From Fidelibacterota bacterium (GTDB taxonomy: Bacteria > Fidelibacterota > Fidelibacteria > Fidelibacterales > Fidelibacteraceae): 9,152 bases of DNA. Position numbers and translations under genes: made by a program. The notes under the pieces are model-generated. The model was not told the DNA's origin and ran no database searches. It worked only from the letters and a program-made list of their open reading frames with translations. Location of the stretch: assembly GCA_029931905.1 (NCBI GenBank), contig JAOZRH010000055.1:2269-11420 (forward strand). Direction: 5' to 3'. Of this stretch, positions 1-7,311 are shown one piece after another (position 1 is the first letter of the stretch; each line of letters opens with the position of its first letter).

Positions 1-46
1 TAATTTGATCATTTAAAATATATTTTAATATTTCTTTTTTATTCAT
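1..46 (-). CDS. Possible partial gene start overlapping the end of pyrF
   Basis: An ATG at 46-44 on the minus strand lies inside the last codons of pyrF in another frame. It opens a stop-free frame of 15 codons reading MNKKEILKYILNDQI before the window ends. The sequence AAGGAAA lies about 11 bases upstream, a slightly long spacing for a ribosome binding site. The overlap with the pyrF stop (39-41) is typical of translationally coupled operon genes, and the lysine-rich start looks like a normal protein beginning. The fragment is too short to recognise a family. It could also be a chance open frame in AT-rich DNA. Confidence 0.35.
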   Translation of the reverse strand, partial: MNKKEILKYILNDQI

Positions 47-923
47 TTGTTTCAATTTCCTTGTTCAATTTCTCTAATTCATTTACACAAGTATCGGCCC
101 AATCTTTTGGAATTTTACCGTCTTTTTTCCAAGGAAATGAAATACCACTTGAACTATTTATTCTCACAATTCCTAAATCGTAACCAACCTTTTTTAAAAT
201 AGCAATAACTTCTTTTGCACTTCCACCTTGTGAACCAACACCCGGAATAAGTAGTGGAATATTATGTTCTGCATAGATTTTAGCAATATTTTCAAGTTCT
301 GTTAAAGATGTTGCACCAACAACAGCACCAGTTCCTGAATATTCTTTGGACCATTCAACTATTTTTTTAGAAACACTTTGATATAAAAATTCATCGTTGT
401 CAAATTTTAAATTTTGAAAATCTTTTGCACCTTTATTAGATGTTCTATTTAAAATATAAATTCCATTTCCATCGTTTGTATATTCTAAAAAAGGAATTAC
501 AGAATCTGATCCCATAAATGGTGAAATTGTAACAGATTCACAATCCCAGTTTTCAAAGCCCTCGATTGCATAATTTTTAGAAGATTTAGCGATATCGCCT
601 TTTTTATAATCCAAAATTATTGGAATTCCGGGAAAATAATCCCTACATAAAACAATTGTTGTTGCCAAAGCAATTGAACCAGAAAAATTGAATTCCATTG
701 GTTTGTCATATTGCAAAAAGAATCCTTGATTAGGTTTGAATGCCGAAGGATAAATTTTCCTTTCTATCATTTTTTTAAAAATAGTTTCGAAAAAATTTGG
801 TATTGCAATCTCTGGCGAATCTTTAATCTCTTCAGGGAAATAATCCATTACAGGATCTAATCCCATACAAATTATACTTTTATATTTTTCTGATGATGAT
901 TTTAGTTTTTCTAAATAATTCAT
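39..923 (-). CDS. pyrF: Orotidine 5'-phosphate decarboxylase, type 2 (PyrF)
   Basis: This enzyme decarboxylates OMP to UMP, the last step of de novo pyrimidine synthesis, in the cytoplasm. The 294-residue product shows the family signatures in order: GLD near residue 21, FKPN at 62-65, the catalytic D-x-K-x-x-D set in LDYKKGDI (Asp105, Lys107, Asp110), the phosphate-binding PGVGSQGG at 227-234, and VRINSSSG near 253-260. The length and the FKPNQGFF segment fit the longer type 2 (subfamily 2) enzymes rather than the short E. coli form. The frame is open 41 codons further upstream, but that extension lies largely within the end of pyrE. The ATG at 923 is preceded by AGGAG (minus strand, 932-928) and begins at the usual N-terminus, so I chose it. 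It follows pyrE by 52 bp and is probably cotranscribed with it. It ends in TAA at 41-39. Confidence 0.95.
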   Translation of the reverse strand: MNYLEKLKSSSEKYKSIICMGLDPVMDYFPEEIKDSPEIAIPNFFETIFKKMIERKIYPSAFKPNQGFFLQYDKPMEFNFSGSIALATTIVLCRDYFPGIPIILDYKKGDIAKSSKNYAIEGFENWDCESVTISPFMGSDSVIPFLEYTNDGNGIYILNRTSNKGAKDFQNLKFDNDEFLYQSVSKKIVEWSKEYSGTGAVVGATSLTELENIAKIYAEHNIPLLIPGVGSQGGSAKEVIAILKKVGYDLGIVRINSSSGISFPWKKDGKIPKDWADTCVNELEKLNKEIETNE

Positions 924-927
924 ATGT

Positions 928-932
928 CTCCT
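928..932 (-). promoter_or_regulatory. Ribosome binding site of pyrF
   Basis: On the minus strand this reads AGGAG, four bases before the ATG at 923. It fixes the pyrF start and argues against the longer open frame reaching back into pyrE. Confidence 0.75.
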
Positions 933-975
933 AATGTAGTAATTTTTGTTTTTTGCGGTAATATTATCGTATTTC

Positions 976-1650
976 TTAACTACTTTGTGAGGATTCCACA
1001 AATCCAAATTTCTCTTGCCAACCAAAAGGGTCGTTTTGCCATTCACTTAACAATTTGATTTCCTTTTCAGAAAAATATTTATTTTCTTCAAGTGTAGAAA
1101 TTAAACTTTCAAATGATAAAATAGAGTGGTATTTGCAGTTATTATTTTCAAAATATTCATCTGCTTTTTGAAATCCATAAGTAAAAATAGACAAACAATA
1201 ATCAACGATCGCACCATTTTCTTTTAAAATATTTACAGATTCGATAGAGCTTTTTCCTGTAGAAATCAAATCTTCAATTAATAGCACTTTTTTATTTTTT
1301 AATTGTTCAGAGTTTTGAATTCCTTCAATTTTGTTTTTCATTCCATGATCTTTTTGGCTTTTGCGAGGATAGATATATGGTAAATTTAATTTTTCAGCCA
1401 ATAACGCTCCGTGTGGAATTCCTGCTGTTGGAGTTCCGGCAACAATATCTATTTGAATGTTTTTTTCTTTGATAATATTTACAAATCCATCTACAATAAG
1501 TTTGCGAAATTCTGGATAAAAAAGAGACAAACGGTTGTCATTATAGATTGGCATACGATAACCAGAAGCCCAAGTAAAAGGATTGTTTGGTTGTAATTTA
1601 ATTGCTTTAATATCAAGAGCATATTCTGCTATTTTTTTGGCTATTGTCAT
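976..1650 (-). CDS. pyrE: Orotate phosphoribosyltransferase (PyrE)
   Basis: PyrE joins orotate to PRPP to give OMP, the substrate of the PyrF encoded next to it. The 224-residue protein has a type I phosphoribosyltransferase fold. The PRPP-binding signature VLLIEDLISTGKSS is at 122-135. The flexible catalytic loop YPRKSQKDHG is at 94-103, with Lys97, Lys100 and His102 matching the family's loop residues by eye. The N-terminal SGYRMPIYND segment at 29-38 corresponds to the orotate/ribose-binding hood. The length is close to the family's usual 205-225. The ATG at 1650 has AAGGAAAA upstream on the minus strand. It lies 39 bp after the pyrB-pyrI fusion and 52 bp before pyrF, consistent with one transcript. 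Confidence 0.96.
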   Translation of the reverse strand: MTIAKKIAEYALDIKAIKLQPNNPFTWASGYRMPIYNDNRLSLFYPEFRKLIVDGFVNIIKEKNIQIDIVAGTPTAGIPHGALLAEKLNLPYIYPRKSQKDHGMKNKIEGIQNSEQLKNKKVLLIEDLISTGKSSIESVNILKENGAIVDYCLSIFTYGFQKADEYFENNNCKYHSILSFESLISTLEENKYFSEKEIKLLSEWQNDPFGWQEKFGFVESSQSS

Positions 1651-1689
1651 AAAATATTTTCCTTTATTTTATTTTGTTGTAACTATAAT

Positions 1690-3264
1690 TTAAATATCCC
1701 ATATTTCTTTAAATGTATGTACTTTGTCGCAATATTTACAAATAAATTTATTATCGATTGTTTTATGAAATTCTTTTAAAGTGTTTTCGTGATGATCGGG
1801 ATGAGAAATACAGTTTGGATTTTTACAACTAATATCTTGAAAATCGTAAATTCTTGGAGGCATATGAATTTTGAATTTTTTTTGTACTACACTGTTTTTA
1901 ATAATATTCAAAGTTGATTCGGGTGCAATTGCTGATAATTTTTTCATCTGTAATTCTTCAAATTGCATTAAATCTGGAAGCGAAAGTACGCCTTTATATT
2001 TTCCATCTTTATGCGATTGATAAACCCCATGCGAACTTACAATATTTAAGTTTAGAATTTTACGAATATTGTGAATCTGTTCCCAAATTGTTTCGATTGT
2101 TCCACCTTTCCCAATATGATCGATAACGATTCCATCAATTACAGGTTTTGTGCCAATTTTATATTCTGGTTTAACTTTGTTCATTGTTTTTATTTCTTCA
2201 ATAAAATCAGATGAATGTTCTGTGATTTTTGGGTGTTTTCCTTTGAAATCATCACCAAGCATTCCGCCAAACATTGAAATCAAAACTGTTCTTGTATAAT
2301 AACCGTTCATTGCTTGTTCGTCATATCCATTCAATATTGTGTTGTCTATTGAAAATGGAATTGTTGGATATTCGTTGTTGCGAGGCAAAGGGTGATAAAA
2401 TTTTGTACCTTTTGGAATTTTATCAGAAAAATCATCACGATATGAAATGCTTTTTGCAAAAACATTTGCATTTTTTAAATCGTCTTCTCCCATTCTTTCT
2501 AATTGTAATCGAGTAAAATACCAAATATTTGCAATATTTTTTTGTTTCAAATATTCTTCTATTGAATCGTATTCCGCAACTTTAAAACCGTTTTGTTTCA
2601 TTTTATCTTTATAATATTTTGGCATTGCGATTTTTGAAGGTGCAATTAAATCAACGGTTACATTTTTGAATACTTTTAATCCATCAGTTTTCGAATGAAT
2701 AGTTCGCCCATGATATAAATCTCCAACCAAAGCGATATGAATATTGCTATTATCAAAATTGTTTTTTTCAAGGAAAGTATATTCATCTAATATTTCTTGT
2801 GTTGGATGTTCGTGTTTGCCATCGCCAGCATTAATAATTGAGGGCATTGGGAGATTTAGTCGTGTTGAAAGTTGAGATAAACTACATTCTAACCAGCGAG
2901 TTACTCCTTCCAATTTTGAACGAACAATAAAGATTGAATATTTGCTATAAGTTGTTAACATTTTAAAAGTATCCGCATAACTTTCTTTTTTATTGAAAGA
3001 AGAGTGAACGGCATCAAAAATATTTGTTTTTACATTGTGAAATTTTATAGCATTAACAAAAGATTCTTTTGTTCTTGTGCTTGATTCCAAAAAAACCAAA
3101 TATGCACCAATATTTTTATCATTAACAACAAACTGGTCGGTGTTTTTTCCATTGATTGTTGCATCTTTTAATTCTTTTGTTTTGCGATAAAGATACATCT
3201 GTTCATCAATAGACAAGTCATTGATTACAGACAAACATCTTCCAGTAAATTTTGTATTATTCAT
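1690..3264 (-). CDS. pyrB: Aspartate carbamoyltransferase, fused catalytic and regulatory chains (PyrB-PyrI)
   Basis: This enzyme condenses carbamoyl phosphate with aspartate, the committed step of pyrimidine synthesis. Residues 1 to about 345 are the catalytic chain. Carbamoyl-phosphate residues are in SSTRT (61-65) and in the mobile loop SSFNKKES (88-95, supplied to the neighbouring subunit). The chain also has Arg115, GDGKHEHPTQ (147-156, with His153), GRT (186-188), the aspartate-binding TRLQLER (251-257) and HPLPR (291-295). Residues from about 370 to 524 match the regulatory chain PyrI: VIDHIGKGG near 380, Asn453 and Lys462 at positions equivalent by eye to nucleotide effector contacts, and a zinc site of Cys480, Cys485, Cys509 and Cys512 (C-x4-C, C-x2-C). 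In E. coli these are two proteins. Single-chain fusions of about 525 residues are known, for example in Thermotoga. The ATG at 3264 follows AAGGAA by six bases. It is the first gene of the pyr block. Confidence 0.96.
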   Translation of the reverse strand: MNNTKFTGRCLSVINDLSIDEQMYLYRKTKELKDATINGKNTDQFVVNDKNIGAYLVFLESSTRTKESFVNAIKFHNVKTNIFDAVHSSFNKKESYADTFKMLTTYSKYSIFIVRSKLEGVTRWLECSLSQLSTRLNLPMPSIINAGDGKHEHPTQEILDEYTFLEKNNFDNSNIHIALVGDLYHGRTIHSKTDGLKVFKNVTVDLIAPSKIAMPKYYKDKMKQNGFKVAEYDSIEEYLKQKNIANIWYFTRLQLERMGEDDLKNANVFAKSISYRDDFSDKIPKGTKFYHPLPRNNEYPTIPFSIDNTILNGYDEQAMNGYYTRTVLISMFGGMLGDDFKGKHPKITEHSSDFIEEIKTMNKVKPEYKIGTKPVIDGIVIDHIGKGGTIETIWEQIHNIRKILNLNIVSSHGVYQSHKDGKYKGVLSLPDLMQFEELQMKKLSAIAPESTLNIIKNSVVQKKFKIHMPPRIYDFQDISCKNPNCISHPDHHENTLKEFHKTIDNKFICKYCDKVHTFKEIWDI

Positions 3265-3463
3265 TTTGGTTTCCTTGCAAGTAAATTTTCAATTTTATTT
3301 TTAAAATGTTCGTTTCTTACGACCAAATATAGTAAAAAATACAAGGTTATAAAATAAATAATTTGTTTAAATTTGAAGTTAAATAATGGAGCATAATCTA
3401 CATTATTGGAGATATATTTTTAATTAAATGTTATAGTTTATGAGAATAAATTAAATTTGTAGA
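3265..3463 (-). promoter_or_regulatory. AT-rich gap between the hydroxylase and pyr blocks; probable pyr promoter region
   Basis: These 199 bp carry no gene. Their size, compared with gaps of 52 bp or less elsewhere in the leftward genes, suggests that the pyr block has its own promoter here. On the minus strand TATATTTG (3331-3324) lies about 60 bases before the pyrB start. TATATT has a weak TTTTAT 17 bases upstream, and the same octamer also fits the Bacteroidetes-type TAnnTTTG box. An imperfect hairpin can form from AATAATG (3382-3388) and CATTATT (3401-3407). I see no GC-rich stem with a T run, so there is no convincing terminator for the hydroxylase operon. Read-through is possible. Confidence 0.4.
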
Positions 3464-5785
3464 TTATTTTTTATTCAATTCTTTATATAATTTTTCAGCA
3501 GTAAAAGGTGCATGATAAAGTCGAACACCAACAGCATCATAAATTGCGTTTGCAATTGCCGGAAGTGGTCCATTTATTCCAATTTCGCCAACCGATTTAG
3601 CACCAAAAGGTCCCGTTTCTTCATCGGATTCCACAATAATTGTTTTCATTTCTGGCATATCGTTGGCTGTCCATATTTTATAATCATTAAATGTTTTATT
3701 TGTCATTTTACCGGATTTTGAAAATTTATATTCTTCGGTGAGAGCATAACATATTCCATTTACAGTTGCTCCTTCTATCTGACCTTCAGCAAGTTTTGGA
3801 TTTAATGCGACTCCACAATCAACAGCCGAAACAAATTTAATTATTTCTATTTCACCTGTTCGTTTATCTACTTCCACTTCAGCAAACTGTGCTATAAATG
3901 GTGGTGGCGACAATTGTGGTACATAAGATGCATTTGCTTGTACTTGAAATTGATCTTTTGTGTAAAGAGTATATTCGCCAATTTCACCAAGAGTTACAGA
4001 TTTGTTTGTTGTTTCATCTGTTATTTTATTATTTCCAATTACCAAGTTTTTTTCATCTGAATCTAACATGTTCGAAGCAACTTTTAGAAGTTGATTTTTA
4101 ATTTTAGTGGCACAATTTTTTACAGCAGTACCAGAAACATAAGTTGTAGAAGATGCATAAGCTCCAACATCAAATGGTGTTAAATCAGTGTCCGAAGATA
4201 GAACGATAATTTTATCCAAATTTATTCCAAGAACCTCGCCAGCAATTTGAGCGAGAATTGTATCAGAACCAGTTCCAATATCTGTAGCGCCGACAAATAA
4301 ATTAAATGAACCGTCGTCATTCATTTTCATTGAAGCAGCACCCATATCAATCAATGGAATTCCAGAACCTTGCATAGAAAATCCAATTCCAACTCCACGA
4401 ACCTTATCTTCGCTTAAAGAAATCTGTTTATCTCGTTTATTATACCAATCAATTTCTTTTGCTCCAAGATCAATACATTTATCCATCTCACAAGAATGTA
4501 TTGTTTGAGCAACACCTTCAGAACCCTCACCCAGTGCTTTAAAAACTTCTGAAGTTTCGCCTGTTTTGATATGATGTTTTTTAATATATTCTAAAATATC
4601 TAAATTTAATTTTCGTGTTATAATATCGACCTGTTGATTTAGAGCAAAATAGCCCTGTGTTGCTCCATAACCACGATAAGCTCCTCCAACTGGAAGATTT
4701 GTATATGCAGATTGTCCAAGAAAACTAATGTTTTTTACTTTATTGAAAAATGGTAATACCTTTGATCCAGCATTTGAAACAATTGTTAAAGCATGTGAAC
4801 CGTAAGCTCCAGTGTTCAATAGTGCATGTAGAGAAAGTGCTGTTATTTCGCCACTATTTTTCACTGCTGTTTTTAATTTAACTTTCATTGGATGACGAGT
4901 TCGACTCGATTGAAAAACTTCTTCTCGTGAAAGAATGATTTTTACAGCTCTTTTGTGTTTAATTGTGATAAATGCTGAAATTGGTTCAAGAAAAACCTCT
5001 TGTTTTCCACCAAATCCTCCACCGATTCTTGGCTTAATAACTCTAATTTTTGACAACGGATAATCCAATACTTTAGAAACAATTCTGCGAACATGAAATG
5101 GAACTTGTGTTGAGGCAATAATTACCAATCTTCCCATTTCATCAAAATAAGAAATTGTGGAATGCGGTTCAATTGCGGCGTGTGATGCATAATGAGTTGA
5201 ATATTTTTTTTCGATTATAAAATCAGATTCTTTTTCTGCTTTTTCTACATCTCCAAAAGCAAAATCAACTTCTGCTGCGAGATTATTTTCTGAATTATAT
5301 TTGACAGGAATTGGCACAAATCTTTCATCGCCATGAAGTCTTGGTGCTCCTTTTTCTAATGCTTCTTCAGAATCGAAAACTGGTTTGAGCACATTATATT
5401 TTACGGTTATTTTTTTGACGGCATTATCGGCGATTTGCTTTGTTTCTGCAATAACTGTTGCCACTCTATCTCCAACATAACGCATTTTACTGTCAAACAT
5501 TACAGTATCATAGGGCGATGGTTCGGGATAACCTTGTCCGGCAGTTGTGTGTAGTTTTTGATTTTTCACATTTTTATAATGAAGAATATCAACAACGCCA
5601 TCTATTTTTTTAGCATTTTCGTCATCAATATCTACAATTTCTGCATGTGCATAAGGCGAATACAGAAATGACACAAATAACGGATCTTTTATTTCAAAAT
5701 CATCTACAAATTTTGCACTTCCGGTTGCAAGAGAAAGGGCATCGATTTTTTTCTTTGATTTTCCTATTGTGTTTAAATTTTTCAT
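3464..5785 (-). CDS. Molybdopterin-binding large subunit, xanthine dehydrogenase family
   Basis: This is the catalytic subunit of a three-part molybdenum hydroxylase, which adds oxygen from water to a carbon in N-heterocycles or aldehydes and passes electrons to the two smaller subunits. The 773-residue chain has the a/b hammerhead domain at the N-terminus (about 20-130). Cofactor segments follow: GGGFGGKQ (255-262), GGAYRGYGATQ (367-377), DIGTGSDT (502-509), GAYASSTT (541-548) and KSVGEIG (730-736), in which Glu734 is the presumed catalytic base. AYRGYG argues against true CO dehydrogenase, which has AYRCSFR. The position matching Gln767 of bovine xanthine oxidase is Thr505. The ATG overlaps the stop of the [2Fe-2S] gene in ATGA, implying coupled translation. 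The substrate is not determined: purine, nicotinate and aromatic substrates all remain possible. No cofactor-insertion gene of the XdhC type is in the window. Confidence 0.92.
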   Translation of the reverse strand: MKNLNTIGKSKKKIDALSLATGSAKFVDDFEIKDPLFVSFLYSPYAHAEIVDIDDENAKKIDGVVDILHYKNVKNQKLHTTAGQGYPEPSPYDTVMFDSKMRYVGDRVATVIAETKQIADNAVKKITVKYNVLKPVFDSEEALEKGAPRLHGDERFVPIPVKYNSENNLAAEVDFAFGDVEKAEKESDFIIEKKYSTHYASHAAIEPHSTISYFDEMGRLVIIASTQVPFHVRRIVSKVLDYPLSKIRVIKPRIGGGFGGKQEVFLEPISAFITIKHKRAVKIILSREEVFQSSRTRHPMKVKLKTAVKNSGEITALSLHALLNTGAYGSHALTIVSNAGSKVLPFFNKVKNISFLGQSAYTNLPVGGAYRGYGATQGYFALNQQVDIITRKLNLDILEYIKKHHIKTGETSEVFKALGEGSEGVAQTIHSCEMDKCIDLGAKEIDWYNKRDKQISLSEDKVRGVGIGFSMQGSGIPLIDMGAASMKMNDDGSFNLFVGATDIGTGSDTILAQIAGEVLGINLDKIIVLSSDTDLTPFDVGAYASSTTYVSGTAVKNCATKIKNQLLKVASNMLDSDEKNLVIGNNKITDETTNKSVTLGEIGEYTLYTKDQFQVQANASYVPQLSPPPFIAQFAEVEVDKRTGEIEIIKFVSAVDCGVALNPKLAEGQIEGATVNGICYALTEEYKFSKSGKMTNKTFNDYKIWTANDMPEMKTIIVESDEETGPFGAKSVGEIGINGPLPAIANAIYDAVGVRLYHAPFTAEKLYKELNKK

Positions 5786-6258
5786 GAGTGCACTCTTTCT
5801 TTTTGAATTAATTTTGAAGCATTTTTTATGGCATCAATTATTTTTACATATCCTGTGCAACGACATAAATTACCATCAATTGCTTGTTTAATTTCATTTT
5901 CGGTAGGATTTGGATTTTTCTTTAGCAGTGCATAAGTTGCAATAATAAAACCAGGCGAACAGAATCCACATTGAACAGCTCCAGCTTCAACAAATGATTC
6001 TTGAATGATGTGTGGCAGATGTAAATCACCAATTCCTTTTATCGTGGTAATATTTTTGTTTTGTACAGATGCGGTAAAAATTTGACATGAATGCACTGGC
6101 ATATCATCAAGTAAAATCATACAAGCACCACATTCTCCTTCTAAACATCCGTTTTTGACTTCGGTATAACCATTGTTTCGTAAGCTAATTACAAGCCGTT
6201 CATCTGAATTAAAATCCATTGTTTTTGATTGTCCGTTAATTATAAATGTTCCTTTCAC
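5782..6258 (-). CDS. [2Fe-2S] small subunit of the molybdenum hydroxylase
   Basis: This subunit carries two [2Fe-2S] clusters that move electrons from the molybdenum centre to FAD. The 158-residue protein has the plant-ferredoxin-type cluster at Cys38, Cys43, Cys46 and Cys58 (CLEGECGAC then SC) and the second, helical-domain cluster at Cys97, Cys100, Cys132 and Cys134 (CGFCSPG, then CRCTGY). All eight cysteines are present and the length matches XdhC/CoxS-type subunits. The start is GTG at 6258-6256, not ATG. It overlaps the TAG stop of the FAD gene by one base (TAGTG) and has GAGGA seven bases upstream. The end overlaps the large subunit by four bases. The three subunits are thus tightly coupled. 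Confidence 0.96.
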   Translation of the reverse strand: MKGTFIINGQSKTMDFNSDERLVISLRNNGYTEVKNGCLEGECGACMILLDDMPVHSCQIFTASVQNKNITTIKGIGDLHLPHIIQESFVEAGAVQCGFCSPGFIIATYALLKKNPNPTENEIKQAIDGNLCRCTGYVKIIDAIKNASKLIQKERVHS

Positions 6259-7070
6259 TATAAATTCCTCACTAATTTTTTAATTCCTCTTCCCAATTCT
6301 ATACCGACTAATTTTTGTGAATATTCAGGGTCGGAAAATCGTTTCCCTGTAAATTTAACATCAACCAATTTTTCTATTTGTGAAAACTCAATGTCATCTA
6401 TTTTTCTATTTTTTAAATAATTTTCAACTTCAATTATTTTATCAAATCTGTTTACGGTTCCAGTTATTATGATTTTGCTATCTTGAATTATTTCGTTCTC
6501 AATTTTTAACATTGCAACGATATGAAAAGCGGGCATATCTTTTTTTGTGCGAATATTTCTGTAACTAAATGATTTCCAATTTGATAAATTAAATTTAATT
6601 CCTGTTACCAAAGAATTCTGTTTTAATTTTGGATTTTGTAGAAATTTTTCAATTGGAAAATCGCCATTATTTTCTCCAGACAATAAAATTTTTGCATCAA
6701 GCACAATTAATGCTCCAATAATATCAGACCAAGGTGGCGCAAAGGCGATGCTTCCGCCAATTGTAATTCTATTTCTTAATGGAGTGTCGGCAGAAGTTTG
6801 TAATGATTTTAATAATATATTTTCCGAATCAATTTCATAAATTTTGGAAACTATATTTGCATAAGTATTCATGCTACCAAATTCAACTGTATCATTTTCC
6901 TTTTTGAAGTAGTGTAATGGCAAATCTGACAGATTAATAAAACCATTAATTTTATCTAAATTTCTCGGTAATAAGGCAGTTCCACCAGCATGAAACAAAA
7001 CTTTTTCTTTAGTGATTAAGTCTGTAGCTTCTTTTATTGTTTTCGGGAAATACCAATTTAAATTGTTCAT
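6258..7070 (-). CDS. FAD-binding medium subunit of the molybdenum hydroxylase
   Basis: The flavin subunit accepts electrons from the iron-sulfur subunit and hands them to NAD+, ferredoxin or another acceptor. The 270-residue product has the FAD-binding PCMH-type N-terminal domain, with the pyrophosphate loop HAGGTALL at 27-34 and the second FAD signature TIGGSIAFAPPWSD at 103-116, followed by a hydrophobic ALIVLDA. The C-terminal CO-dehydrogenase flavoprotein domain follows from about 160. It is a little shorter than the 290 or so residues usual in this family, but both FAD motifs are intact. The ATG at 7070 has only a weak GAGTG ribosome binding site, 28 bp after the zinc-ribbon gene. The order FAD, FeS, Mo is the order of coxM-coxS-coxL rather than of E. 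coli xdhABC. Confidence 0.92.
   Translation of the reverse strand: MNNLNWYFPKTIKEATDLITKEKVLFHAGGTALLPRNLDKINGFINLSDLPLHYFKKENDTVEFGSMNTYANIVSKIYEIDSENILLKSLQTSADTPLRNRITIGGSIAFAPPWSDIIGALIVLDAKILLSGENNGDFPIEKFLQNPKLKQNSLVTGIKFNLSNWKSFSYRNIRTKKDMPAFHIVAMLKIENEIIQDSKIIITGTVNRFDKIIEVENYLKNRKIDDIEFSQIEKLVDVKFTGKRFSDPEYSQKLVGIELGRGIKKLVRNL
6266..6270 (-). promoter_or_regulatory. Ribosome binding site fixing the GTG start of the [2Fe-2S] gene
   Basis: The minus strand reads GAGGA, seven bases before the GTG at 6258. It lies inside the last codons of the FAD gene and supports the non-ATG start. Confidence 0.7.
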
Positions 7071-7098
7071 GTTTCACTCGTTTTATTATTAAATTAAA

Positions 7099-7311
7099 TT
7101 ATCCTGTAAAAAAATCAAATACATTTCCCAATGTGCTTGATGCGGTTTTGTATAATTCCGTATATTTACATTTTGTACAGGTAACAGTTGTAAATTTTTT
7201 ATTTTGCACATCGAATATTTTTGAAAACATTCCACCAGTTGCTCGCATTTCATCAACTTCATATTGCGTGTTTCCGCATTTTGGACATTTGTAATTCATT
7301 TGGTTCTTCAT
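7099..7311 (-). CDS. Small zinc-ribbon protein (former DUF2082 type)
   Basis: A 70-residue protein with two CxxC knuckles, Cys9/Cys12 (CPKCGN) and Cys45/Cys48 (CTKC), that should bind one zinc ion. Between and after the knuckles are the segments DEMRATGG (20-27), FSKIFDVQNKKF (29-40) and SSTLGNVFDFFTG (58-70). I recall these as the conserved signature of a small zinc-ribbon family annotated as DUF2082, described as putative nucleic-acid binding. Its molecular function is unknown to me. The ATG at 7311 has a strong GAGGAG five bases upstream; Met5 at 7299 is a less likely start. It is the first gene of the leftward hydroxylase operon, 28 bp before the FAD subunit. It could be a regulator, a partner of the enzyme, or simply a passenger gene. 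Confidence 0.88.
   Translation of the reverse strand: MKNQMNYKCPKCGNTQYEVDEMRATGGMFSKIFDVQNKKFTTVTCTKCKYTELYKTASSTLGNVFDFFTG

Noticed and set aside
924..1046. 41-codon N-terminal extension of the pyrF frame
   Set aside because: It lies largely within the end of pyrE in another frame, has no family similarity, and the ATG at 923 has its own AGGAG.
1411..2516. Plus-strand open frames opposite pyrE and pyrB-pyrI
   Set aside because: They are antisense shadows of well-supported genes, with no ribosome binding sites or recognisable motifs.
3464..6258. Carbon monoxide dehydrogenase (CoxLS) assignment
   Set aside because: The large subunit has GAYRGYGATQ rather than the AYRCSFR active-site loop of CO dehydrogenase; only the gene order resembles cox.
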